Below are positions 1 through 6,648 of a DNA stretch of 11,182 nt, one piece after another. The translations under genes and the position numbers were made by a program. Position 1 is the first letter of the stretch. The number at the start of each line of letters is the position of its first letter. The notes below the pieces were generated by a model that was given only the letters and a program-made list of their open reading frames with translations, had not been told where the DNA came from and made no database searches. Source of the stretch: Oscillospiraceae bacterium (GTDB taxonomy: Bacteria; Bacillota; Clostridia; Oscillospirales; Acutalibacteraceae); the NCBI GenBank assembly GCA_019422905.1, contig JAHZCM010000029.1, positions 8,464-19,645 on the forward strand, written 5' to 3'.

Positions 1-10
1 AGAAGAATTT

Positions 11-1534
11 ATGCGACTCACAACAGGCAATCAGCTCTATGAAGGCTTTGAACAGATTATGGAGACGAACCATGAGTGCCCGGTCGATACGGAATACAGC
101 CTGCCGGATTACTGCGCGGATATCCAGAAGATTCTCAAGTGCATCGTCACGCCGGAGGTCGTTTCCGCTGCCGTGATTGGGGACAGCTTATCGGTGGACG
201 GCGCGGCGGACATCCGCGTGCTGTATCTCGATGCGAAGGGGGAATGCGTGCGCGGCTTTGACACGAAGAAGGAATTTTCCTTTAATATGCGCCTGAACAG
301 CAGCCCGGAGGGCGCAACCGCCGTTGTGCGTCCGTTTGTGCAGCATATGACCTGCCGTGCGATGAACGCCCGGCGCGTGGATATGCACATCACGCTTGGC
401 TTTGCAATTTCCGTGACGGCTGTGCGCAAGGTTGAGCTCTCGGAAAGCGTGCAGAGCGACCTGGTTGAAACACATGCGGATACATACGAGGCGTCCCGTG
501 CCGTCGGCTGCTGCACGCATACCTTTATTCTGGAGGAAAATATTGAGCTGCAAAACGGCAAACCGCCGATTGAAACGATCCTGCGCCGGAGTGTGCGGTA
601 TCAGGTGGACGGCGTGCAGGTCGGCGACGGTACGGCGACGATTTCCGGCAGGGCATGCGTGGAGATTCTGTACCGCTCTTTCTCGGACGGTACCCCGCCG
701 GAGCGCATGGCGTGCGAGCTGCCGTTCACGCAGACCGTGGAGTGCGCGGGCATTGAGGAAACCTGCACGGCTTCGGTATGCTGTCCGGGCGGGGAATGCA
801 CCGTGCAGCCGCGGGAGGACAGCGTGGGAGAATACACGGTTTTGAATCTCTACCTGAAGCCGACTTTCTGCATCAAATTTACAAAGCCCTGTACGGTCAG
901 AGCCGTGAGCGATGCTTTTGCCATCCGCGGTGTGCTCGCGGTAAAATACAAGAATGCGTCGGTCGAACGGACGGAACAGTTCCCGGCGCGGCAGATTAAG
1001 GTGAAGGATACCGTGCGCATCCCGGAAAACGATTTGGAGCGTGTGCTCGATCTCTGGTGTGACGGCCTGTCCCTGTCCGCCTTTGTTGAGAAGGACAGCG
1101 CCGCTGTGCGGGGGAAATTCAGCGTCTGCGTGCTTTACCAGACCAAGGAAAAGCGCATGGCTTTTGTGGAGCGCATGTTTGATTTCACAGACGCGCGCGA
1201 TATGCCGGGAGAGGGCAAGTACACTGCGGCCGGAGAGATCACGGCGGTGCATTTCACGATCACCGACGCGGGTGCGCTGGAGTGTACCGCGGAAATTGGC
1301 GTGCCCGCGCAGGTACGCGCGGTTTACCAGGTGCGGGCCATTGAATCCGCGGAGCTGGATGAGACCGCACCGTGCGACACCTGCTGTGCCGCAGTGTACT
1401 ACGCGTCGTGCGGCGAGCGGATCTGGGATATTGCAAAGCGCTACCATGCGCGCGTATCGGCTATACAGGCGCACAACAACTGCACGGCGGATACCCTGAG
1501 CGAAGACCGGCCGATGATCATATGCCGGAAGTAA
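11..1534 (+). CDS. sipL: SPOCS (DUF3794) and LysM domain spore coat morphogenesis protein, SipL-like
   Basis: A 507-residue protein with the hallmark SPOCS motif SLPDYCADIQKIL at residues 30-42. Further SPOCS-like beta-rich segments start near residue 175 (ELQNGKPPIETIL) and near 343 (ENDLERVLDLWCDG). A C-terminal LysM domain occupies about 463-507 (GERIWDIAKRYH). SPOCS repeats followed by one LysM is the architecture of Clostridioides difficile SipL, a mother-cell protein that binds SpoIVA and is needed to encase the forespore in coat. The next gene here is spoIVA, 42 nt downstream with no clear promoter between them, which supports that role and suggests co-transcription. There is no signal peptide or membrane segment, as expected for a mother-cell cytosolic coat protein. 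By my count it has 25 cysteines (about 5%), far more than SpoIVA. The start has only a weak AGAAGA ribosome site at 1-6, and any promoter lies outside the window. It could instead be a SPOCS/LysM paralogue that is not the functional SipL. Confidence 0.8.
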   Translation: MRLTTGNQLYEGFEQIMETNHECPVDTEYSLPDYCADIQKILKCIVTPEVVSAAVIGDSLSVDGAADIRVLYLDAKGECVRGFDTKKEFSFNMRLNSSPEGATAVVRPFVQHMTCRAMNARRVDMHITLGFAISVTAVRKVELSESVQSDLVETHADTYEASRAVGCCTHTFILEENIELQNGKPPIETILRRSVRYQVDGVQVGDGTATISGRACVEILYRSFSDGTPPERMACELPFTQTVECAGIEETCTASVCCPGGECTVQPREDSVGEYTVLNLYLKPTFCIKFTKPCTVRAVSDAFAIRGVLAVKYKNASVERTEQFPARQIKVKDTVRIPENDLERVLDLWCDGLSLSAFVEKDSAAVRGKFSVCVLYQTKEKRMAFVERMFDFTDARDMPGEGKYTAAGEITAVHFTITDAGALECTAEIGVPAQVRAVYQVRAIESAELDETAPCDTCCAAVYYASCGERIWDIAKRYHARVSAIQAHNNCTADTLSEDRPMIICRK

Positions 1535-1576
1535 CGCGCATTAAAAGCAGGCAGAAAGGAAAGGGATGCATTCAGT

Positions 1577-3052
1577 ATGGAGGGCTTTAACGTTTACAGG
1601 GATATGCAGGCGCGCACAAACGGCGAGATCTATATCGGCGTTGTCGGTCCTGTACGAAGCGGCAAATCCACCTTTATCAAAAAATTCATGGACACCATTG
1701 TGATCCCAAATATTGCAGACGAGGCGGCGCGCGACCGTGCGGTGGATGAGCTGCCGCAGTCCGCTTCCGGCCGCACGATCATGACCACCGAGCCGAAATT
1801 TATTCCGGAGCAGGCCGTCACGGTCAAGATGGATAACACGGCGGAGTTCAGCGTCCGTATGATCGACTGCGTCGGCTATATCGTGCCGAGCGCGCTCGGC
1901 TATATCGAGGAGGATCAGCCGCGCATGGTGCGCACGCCGTGGTTTGACGACCCGATTCCCTTCAATATGGCGGCGGAAATCGGCACGCAGAAGGTCATCA
2001 CCGAGCATTCGACGATCGGCCTCGTCATCACGACGGACGGCAGCATCAGCGAGATCCCGCGGGAGGAATACGAGGAGGCCGAAGAGCGGGTGATCAACGA
2101 GCTGAAAGCCACGAACCGCCCGTATATCGTCCTTCTGAACTGCGTCTACCCGAATACGGACGAGGCGCGCCGGCTGGCGGCCGAGCGTTCGGAGCGGTAC
2201 GGCGTGCCGGTGCTGCCGGTCAACTGCGTGGACATCACCGAGCAGGATATCCGCGCGATTCTCGCAAAGCTGCTTTACCAGTTCCCGATCCGGGAGATCC
2301 AGCTTGATATTCCGGGATGGATCATCGATCTGGACGACGAGCACTGGCTGAAAAAGGAGATTCTGGATTGCCTGAAGGAATCCAGCGCGATCCAGAGGGT
2401 CTCCGAGGTGGAGAAGGTCGCGGCGTGCCTGGAGGCCTGCCCGGATCTCAAATCCGTGCGTGTGGCGCGGATGAACCTCGGCAGCGGCTCCTGTGTCGTG
2501 GAGCTGATTCCGGATCAGTCGCTGTTCTTCAAGATTCTCGGGGAAAAGACGGGGATTGCTGTGGAGGATGAAACGGCGCTGCTTCAGCATTTGATCGAGA
2601 TGAATGAAATCAAAAAGAAATTTTCCAAGCTGCAGGCCGCCTATGACGACGTCATGCAGACCGGCTACGGCATCGTGATGCCCGACATCGAGGAGCTTTC
2701 GCTGGAAGAGCCGGAGATCATCAAGCAGAACGGCAAATTCGGCATTCGCCTGAAGGCGGCGGCGCCGTCCATCCACATGATGCGCACCTGCATCCGCACG
2801 GAGGTCACGCCGATCGTCGGCTCCGAGCAGCAGTCGGAGGATCTCGTGCTCTACCTGCTCAAGGAGTTTGAGGAAAATCCGGCGCAGATCTGGGAATCCA
2901 ATATTTTCGGAAAATCCCTGCATGAGCTGGTCAACGAGGGCATGCACAACAAGCTGTACCGCATGCCGGAGGACGCCCGCGGCAAGGTGCGGGAGACGAT
3001 TGAGCGCATCATCAACGACGGCTGCAACGGCTTGCTCTGCATCATTCTGTAA
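1577..3052 (+). CDS. spoIVA: Stage IV sporulation protein A, spore coat morphogenetic ATPase
   Basis: A 491-residue protein, almost exactly the length of Bacillus subtilis SpoIVA (492) and alignable from end to end from memory. SpoIVA is an ATPase that polymerises on the mother-cell side of the outer forespore membrane and forms the coat basement layer. Visible features are a Walker A loop GPVRSGKS at residues 24-31, the TIMTTEPKFIP segment at 68-78, IDCVGY at 96-101 (Walker B/switch region), EHSTIGLVITTDG in the ATPase domain, PEIIKQNGKFGIRLKA in the middle/C-terminal part, and the conserved tail ending in IIL, which is used for membrane anchoring in B. subtilis. The start has a purine-rich ribosome site (AAAGGAAAGGGA, 1555-1566), 10 nt before the ATG. 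The gene lies between its likely partner SipL and a membrane-protease pair, so the whole segment looks like a mother-cell sporulation unit. I could not find a convincing sigma-E promoter directly in front. Confidence 0.97.
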   Translation: MEGFNVYRDMQARTNGEIYIGVVGPVRSGKSTFIKKFMDTIVIPNIADEAARDRAVDELPQSASGRTIMTTEPKFIPEQAVTVKMDNTAEFSVRMIDCVGYIVPSALGYIEEDQPRMVRTPWFDDPIPFNMAAEIGTQKVITEHSTIGLVITTDGSISEIPREEYEEAEERVINELKATNRPYIVLLNCVYPNTDEARRLAAERSERYGVPVLPVNCVDITEQDIRAILAKLLYQFPIREIQLDIPGWIIDLDDEHWLKKEILDCLKESSAIQRVSEVEKVAACLEACPDLKSVRVARMNLGSGSCVVELIPDQSLFFKILGEKTGIAVEDETALLQHLIEMNEIKKKFSKLQAAYDDVMQTGYGIVMPDIEELSLEEPEIIKQNGKFGIRLKAAAPSIHMMRTCIRTEVTPIVGSEQQSEDLVLYLLKEFEENPAQIWESNIFGKSLHELVNEGMHNKLYRMPEDARGKVRETIERIINDGCNGLLCIIL

Positions 3053-3055
3053 AAC

Positions 3056-3092
3056 GAGGCCTGCTTTTGCGCGATGCACAAGCGGGCCTTTT
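3056..3092 (+). terminator. Possible weak terminator or attenuator after spoIVA
   Basis: An imperfect inverted repeat starts 4 nt after the spoIVA stop. AGGCCTGCTT (3057-3066) pairs with AAGCGGGCCT (3080-3089), giving 10 bp with one G-U, a 13-nt loop and a run of four T (3089-3092). The T-run is short, so it would be a weak intrinsic terminator that lets part of the transcription continue into the small membrane-protein gene. Its closeness to the stop codon supports the reading, but it may also be only an mRNA-stabilising hairpin. Confidence 0.4.
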
Positions 3093-3118
3093 GTCCGCAA
3101 AGAAAAGGAGGATGCCTT

Positions 3119-3367
3119 TTGCAGGTTTATGAACAGATTACGCCCAAGGAGCATGAGGAGGAGCAGCAGGCGGCGGCCGCTCCGAAGCCGGTCCGGCGCG
3201 GCGGAGGATGGACGCTGTTTCAGGCTGCCGTCTGCCTGCTTCTATTGCTTGCCGCGCTTGTGCTGCGCACCGTGGCGCCGGCGCTTTACGCGGAGGCGCG
3301 CGGCTGGTATGACCGGGAAATGGATCGCTCCATTTTGATCACAGACGATGACGTTTCAAATTCGTAA
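3119..3367 (+). CDS. Small single-pass membrane protein, possible SpoIVFA/M23-like remnant
   Basis: An 82-residue protein starting at TTG, chosen because a perfect AGGAGG (3106-3111) lies 7 nt upstream. The longer ATG reading from 3074 would run through the hairpin and has no ribosome site. Residues 1-30 are acidic then basic, residues 32-49 form one hydrophobic helix (FQAAVCLLLLLAALVL), and the tail reads PALYAEARGWYDREMDRSI. This helix plus 'xxWYxxxxxxSI' juxtamembrane pattern resembles, from memory, the N-terminus of clostridial M23/LytM membrane proteins that precede sporulation site-2 proteases (the SpoIVFA position). Here the protein stops about where a LytM domain would begin and overlaps the M50 start by 20 nt. 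In B. subtilis SpoIVFA holds SpoIVFB inactive, so a regulatory or scaffold role is plausible, but the assignment is inference. The gene and its start are well supported; the function is not. Confidence 0.7.
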   Translation: MQVYEQITPKEHEEEQQAAAAPKPVRRGGGWTLFQAAVCLLLLLAALVLRTVAPALYAEARGWYDREMDRSILITDDDVSNS

Positions 3368-3935
3368 TACGGAAATCACGCTGCGCTTCGGATTTTTTGC
3401 GGTGCTGGCGGTTATGCTCTGTCTGGACGGCGGGGGGCATGTTCTGCCGGCGGCGCTGGCCTGCGCGGCGCATGAGAGCGGGCATATTCTGGCCGCGCAC
3501 CTTTGCGGCATGCGGATTGAAGCCGTCCGCTTCGGCGCGCTGGGCATCCAGATGGTGGGGGATACGGGGGCGGTCAGCCATCTGCGCAGGGCGGCGGTAT
3601 CGCTTGCGGGGCCGCTCATGAATCTTTTGTTTTTTATCCTGCTCCTGCCCGCGCCGCCGGAATACTGCGCGGTGCAGCTTGTCCTGTTTTTGTTCCATAT
3701 GCTGCCCGCCGTTCCGCTGGACGGCGGCATGGCGCTTTACAGCGCGCTGTGCAGCGTGTGTGCGGAAAAGCGCGCCGCGGGCGTGATCACGGTGATTTCC
3801 GTTATTCTGGCGCTTCTGCTGGGAACGCTGGGCTTTTCCGTTCTGCTGCGCACCCAATACAATTTCACGCTTTTGCTACTGGCAGTCTATATTCTTCTTT
3901 ATCTGATTTTGAAGCGGCGCGGAAACTTGTGTTGA
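3348..3935 (+). CDS. M50 family site-2 protease, SpoIVFB-like
   Basis: A 195-residue polytopic membrane protein with an intramembrane metalloprotease signature: the zinc-binding HESGH (HExxH) at residues 42-46, the conserved AGPLMNLLF at about 87-95, and the third ligand in PLDGG (D125) at 123-127, where other members have NPDG or similar. Hydrophobic segments fall near 13-25, 84-100, 108-121, 140-161 and 170-187. This compact form without PDZ or CBS domains resembles SpoIVFB, which cleaves pro-sigma-K in the mother-cell membrane around the forespore, and the spoIVA neighbourhood fits that role. The ATG at 3348 lies inside the end of the preceding 82-residue gene and has no ribosome site of its own, so translation is probably coupled. 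The protein is shorter than B. subtilis SpoIVFB (about 288 residues). A house-keeping S2P with another substrate cannot be excluded. Its stop codon is embedded in the promoter of the next unit. Confidence 0.85.
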   Translation: MTFQIRNTEITLRFGFFAVLAVMLCLDGGGHVLPAALACAAHESGHILAAHLCGMRIEAVRFGALGIQMVGDTGAVSHLRRAAVSLAGPLMNLLFFILLLPAPPEYCAVQLVLFLFHMLPAVPLDGGMALYSALCSVCAEKRAAGVITVISVILALLLGTLGFSVLLRTQYNFTLLLLAVYILLYLILKRRGNLC

Positions 3936-3960
3936 AACTTGGCGCACTTTCCGGTATAAT
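3932..3960 (+). promoter_or_regulatory. Sigma-A promoter for the radical SAM / DUF2344 unit
   Basis: TTGAAA (3932-3937), a 17-nt spacer and TATAAT (3955-3960): one mismatch to the -35 consensus, a perfect -10 and optimal spacing. The -35 overlaps the TGA stop of the M50 gene. Transcription would start near 3967, giving a leader of about 33 nt before the ATG at 4000, with GGAAAGG (3984-3990) as ribosome site 9 nt upstream. It marks the change from sporulation to vegetative genes. Confidence 0.85.
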
Positions 3961-3999
3961 GGAAACACTGTAGATCAAAACACGGAAAGGCGTTTTTTT

Positions 4000-5295
4000 A
4001 TGCTGGATAAGAGACTGGACAGGATCCTGCCGAAGGTGCAGAAGCCGGGGCGCTATGTCGGCGGCGAGCTGAATTCGGTGGTCAAAAATAAAGAGGAGGT
4101 CGACGTGCGGTTTGCGTTCTGCTTCCCCGACACATATGAGATCGGTATGTCGCACCTCGGCATCAAGATTCTCTATTCGCTGTTTAACCGCGTCGATTAT
4201 ATCTGGTGCGAGCGCGTGTTCGCGCCGTGGATCGACATGGAAGCCGCGATGGTGGAGAACGGCATTCCGCTTTACGCGCTGGAAAGCGGAGACCCGGTGC
4301 GGGATTTCGACTTTATCGGCTTTACGCTCCAGTATGAGCTGAGCTTTACGAATATCCTCAATATGTTGAAGCTCGCCGGCGTGCCGCTTTTGAGCCGGGA
4401 CCGCACGGAGCTGAAGAATATTGTAGTTGCGGGCGGCCCATGCGCGTGCAATCCGGAGCCGCTCGCGGATTTCTTCGATATCTTCTTTCTCGGCGACGGC
4501 GAGGAGGTGGATCTGGAGGTCATCGAGCTGTACCGCAGGTGCCGCGCGGAGCATAAGACGAAGCATGAATTTCTCGTGGAGGCCGCGAAAATCGAGGGCG
4601 TTTACGTACCTGCCCTGTACGATGTGACGTATAATACGGACGGCACCGTGCAGCGCTATACGCCGAGGGACGGCGCGCCCGCGACGATCCGTAAGCGCGT
4701 CTGCAACGACGTGGACAGCATGTATTTTCCGGAAACCTTTGTCGTACCGTTTCTCGATATTGTCCACGACCGCGCGGTCGTGGAAGTGCTGCGCGGCTGT
4801 ATCCGCGGCTGCCGGTTCTGCCAGGCAGGCTTCCTGTACCGCCCGTTCCGTGAGAAAAGCGTGGAGACGATCAACCGGCAGGCGAAAAGCCTGTGCGAGA
4901 CGACCGGCTACGATGAGATTTCCCTGTCCTCTCTGAGCACCAGCGATTACGGTTGCCTGTTTGAGCTTTTGGATACGCTGCATACGTGGACGGAGGAGGA
5001 GCGGGTCAGCGTGTCTCTGCCGTCTTTGCGTGTCGATAATTTTTCGACGGAGCTGACCGATAAGATCGCGTCGGTCCGGCTTGACCTTTGCGCCGGAGGC
5101 CGGCACGCAGCGCATGCGCGACGTCATCAACAAAAATGTCCGGGAGGACGAGCTGAAGCGGACGGTATCGATCGCGTTCAACAACGGCTGGACGAAGGTG
5201 AAGCTGTACTTTATGATCGGTCTGCCGACGGAAACGGACGAGGATGTTGCCGGTATCACTCAGCTCGGGCAGAAGGTCATCGACTGGTACTATGA
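4000..5295 (+). pseudogene. TIGR03960-type radical SAM protein, N-terminal part (frameshifted)
   Basis: Residues 1-360 (to 5079) match the first part of the TIGR03960 family of uncharacterised radical SAM proteins. An N-terminal B12-binding-like region has FCFPDTYEIGMSHLGI (about 41-56), GFTLQYELSFTNIL (107-120) and GGPCACNPEPLADFFD (145-160). It is followed by the radical SAM [4Fe-4S] motif C267-IRG-C271-RF-C274. At 5080 the frame breaks: after ASVR the natural continuation (LTFAPEAGTQ) lies in the next frame from 5081, and the reading as given runs 71 out-of-frame residues to a TGA at 5293. The family usually has about KSG between the two parts, so an 8-nt deletion is the best explanation. 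The full protein would be about 616 residues, normal for the family. Function is unknown; the family travels with DUF2344 proteins near ribosomal genes, as here. Whether the break is real or an assembly error cannot be decided from the sequence. Confidence 0.85.
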
Positions 5296-5839
5296 AGCGG
5301 AGAACCGGGAGAAAGGAAAGCGCCCGGCCGTTACGGTCAGCGCCGCGGCGTTTGTGCCGAAGCCCTTTACGCCGTTCCAGTGGTTTGGGCAGGACACGAT
5401 CGAAACGCTGGAAAGGAAGCAGAAGCTGCTGAAATCCTCGGTCACCTCCCGCAAGCTGACGGTCAATTACCACGGCGCCGAGACGAGCTTTTTGGAAGCG
5501 GTTTTTGCTCGCGGCGACCGAAAGCTGAATGCCGTGCTGCTCGAGGCGCACAACCGCGGCCTGCGTTTTGACGGCTGGGCCGACTGCTTTGATTTTGATG
5601 CGTGGATGCAGATTTTCGCGGATCTCGGCATTGACCCCGCGTTCTATGCCAACCGCCAGCGCAGCTTTGACGAGGTGCTGCCGTGGGATCATCTCGATTA
5701 CGGCATTAAAAAATCGTTCCTCATCGAGGAATGCAAGCGCGCCTATGCGGCGCAGACGACGCCAAACTGCCGCGAAAAGTGCTCGGCCTGCGGCGCGGCG
5801 TGCTTTAAGGGAGGACTTTGCGTTGAGAAAAGAGGTTAG
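5081..5839 (+). pseudogene. TIGR03960-type radical SAM protein, C-terminal part (frameshifted)
   Basis: This is the continuation, in the +1 frame, of the radical SAM gene that begins at 4000. It opens with the conserved LTFAPEAGTQRMRDVINKN, then KLYFMIGLPTETDED (the radical SAM barrel strand with GLPTET), SAAAFVPKPFTPFQW, and a C-terminal cysteine cluster (CREKCSACGAACFKGGLC), which probably binds metal or a second cluster. There is no ribosome site or good start at 5081, so this part is unlikely to be made alone. It is a fragment of one gene, not a separate gene. The reading frame stays open and conserved to its TAG at 5837, with no second lesion, so any disruption is recent or is a sequencing artefact. 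The end overlaps the DUF2344 gene by 17 nt. Confidence 0.85.
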
Positions 5840-6476
5840 GGTCTGGTTTTCCAAAACAGGCACGGCGCGGTACATCTCTCATCTGGATTTGAACCGCTGC
5901 ATGTCCCGCGCCTTTCATAAGGCGAAGCTGCCGCTTTGGTACACGGAGGGCTTCAACCCGCATGTGTTCCTGACCTTTGCGGCCCCGCTTTCTCTGGGGT
6001 TCGAGGGCAGGCGGGAATCGATGGATATCCGTCTGATCGAGGACATGCCTTATCCGGAGCTGATCGAAAAGCTGAATGCCGGCCTGCCGCGCGATATCCG
6101 CGTTTGGGCGGTCACGGAACCGGTGATGAAGGGCAACGATGTGGCAAACGCTGAATATGTGCTGCGTATGGAGGCGGAGGACCCGGCCGCAGCGCAGCGG
6201 GAGATGGAAGGCGTTTTGGCGCAGCCGGAGCTTCCCGTGCAAAAGCATACGAAAAAGGGGGAGCGTACGGTGGATATCCGCCCCTATTTCGCGGACATGC
6301 GCTTTGAGCAGGAGCCGGGGCTTTTGAAGATGACGGTTCGCCTGCCGGCAGGCAATCAGGGCGGCATCAACCCCACGCTCTTTGTGGACGCTGCGGAAAA
6401 GCTGCTTCAAAAGGCGCTTTTGGTCCGCGTGGAGCGCACGCGGCTGTTTAATTCGGAATTTGAGGAATTCCGGTAA
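5823..6476 (+). CDS. DUF2344 / TIGR03936 family protein, partner of the radical SAM protein
   Basis: A 217-residue protein with a TTG start, chosen because AAGGGAGG (5807-5814) lies 8 nt upstream and because the family pattern begins directly after it: VWFSKTGTARYISHLDLNRC, then LPLWYTEGFNPHVFLTFAAPLSLGFEG. This matches the DUF2344 (TIGR03936) family, which is encoded next to, or fused to, TIGR03960 radical SAM proteins in many bacteria. The biochemical role is unknown; the constant pairing implies that the two work together, perhaps in modifying RNA or a ribosome-related substrate (inference). It overlaps the end of the radical SAM gene by 17 nt, so translation is probably coupled and both come from the promoter at 3932-3960. 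No membrane segments are visible. The frame is intact, in contrast to its partner. Confidence 0.88.
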   Translation: MRKEVRVWFSKTGTARYISHLDLNRCMSRAFHKAKLPLWYTEGFNPHVFLTFAAPLSLGFEGRRESMDIRLIEDMPYPELIEKLNAGLPRDIRVWAVTEPVMKGNDVANAEYVLRMEAEDPAAAQREMEGVLAQPELPVQKHTKKGERTVDIRPYFADMRFEQEPGLLKMTVRLPAGNQGGINPTLFVDAAEKLLQKALLVRVERTRLFNSEFEEFR

Positions 6477-6483
6477 AAAACGC

Positions 6484-6512
6484 TTGCATTTTCGGTGGGA
6501 ATATGCTATGAT
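6484..6512 (+). promoter_or_regulatory. Extended -10 sigma-A promoter of rplS
   Basis: TTGCAT (6484-6489), a 17-nt spacer and TATGAT (6507-6512), with TGC directly before the -10 (6504-6506) giving an extended -10 element. It begins 8 nt after the stop of the DUF2344 gene. The predicted start near 6519 leaves about 130 nt of leader before rplS. A dedicated promoter fits a highly expressed ribosomal protein gene. Confidence 0.8.
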
Positions 6513-6518
6513 ATTTGA

Positions 6519-6648
6519 GCATTTGAAATCCGTCGGCCCTCACAAGCTGCCGGTGGGGTTCGATGCACGGTGTAAACCGCGTCATTGAAGCGGGCAGTCC
6601 TCTGCGGAGACGCATGAATGTCTGAGAATTATTTAGGAGGAAAATCAA
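6519..6648 (+). promoter_or_regulatory. Structured 5' leader of rplS, candidate L19 autoregulatory element
   Basis: This gene-free stretch of about 130 nt can form several hairpins. CCTCAC (6538-6543) pairs with GTGGGG (6553-6558). CCGC (6577-6580) pairs with GCGG (6590-6593). GCAG (6594-6597) pairs with CTGC (6602-6605) around a TCCT loop. GCGTC (6579-6583) can pair with GACGC (6609-6613), which excludes the CCGC/GCGG helix and so suggests two alternative folds shortly upstream of the AGGAGG ribosome site (6635-6640). Firmicutes rplS is known to carry an L19 leader motif thought to mediate autoregulation. Whether this leader matches that family needs a covariance-model search; I call it from position and pairing only. 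Confidence 0.5.

Noticed and set aside
188..1474. A 428-codon open frame on the - strand opposite the SipL-like gene.
   Set aside because: It is a shadow of the + strand gene: Arg/His/Ala-rich composition and no domain pattern.
1505..1576. Possible sigma-E promoter before spoIVA (a CATATG near 1519).
   Set aside because: No matching -35 lies at the right distance and the -10 match is poor. Co-transcription with the upstream gene is simpler.
1541..3154. A 537-codon open frame on the - strand opposite spoIVA.
   Set aside because: It is a mirror of spoIVA codon use (GC-rich third positions leave few antisense stops). The + strand protein aligns to SpoIVA end to end, and the antisense product shows no recognisable motif.
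3977..3999. AAAAC/GTTTT inverted repeat followed by T residues before the radical SAM start, like a terminator.
   Set aside because: The stem is only 5 bp and mostly A-T, the loop holds the ribosome site, and the T-run leads straight into the ATG. It is more likely just an AT-rich leader.
3865..5259. A 464-codon open frame on the - strand opposite the radical SAM gene.
   Set aside because: It is antisense to a clearly conserved family and has no motif of its own.
5070..5300. Programmed +1 frameshifting in the radical SAM gene (CTT at the junction recalls the prfB site).
   Set aside because: No in-frame stop follows the CTT and no stimulatory Shine-Dalgarno lies just upstream. The product would also still lack about KSG. 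A deletion explains it better.
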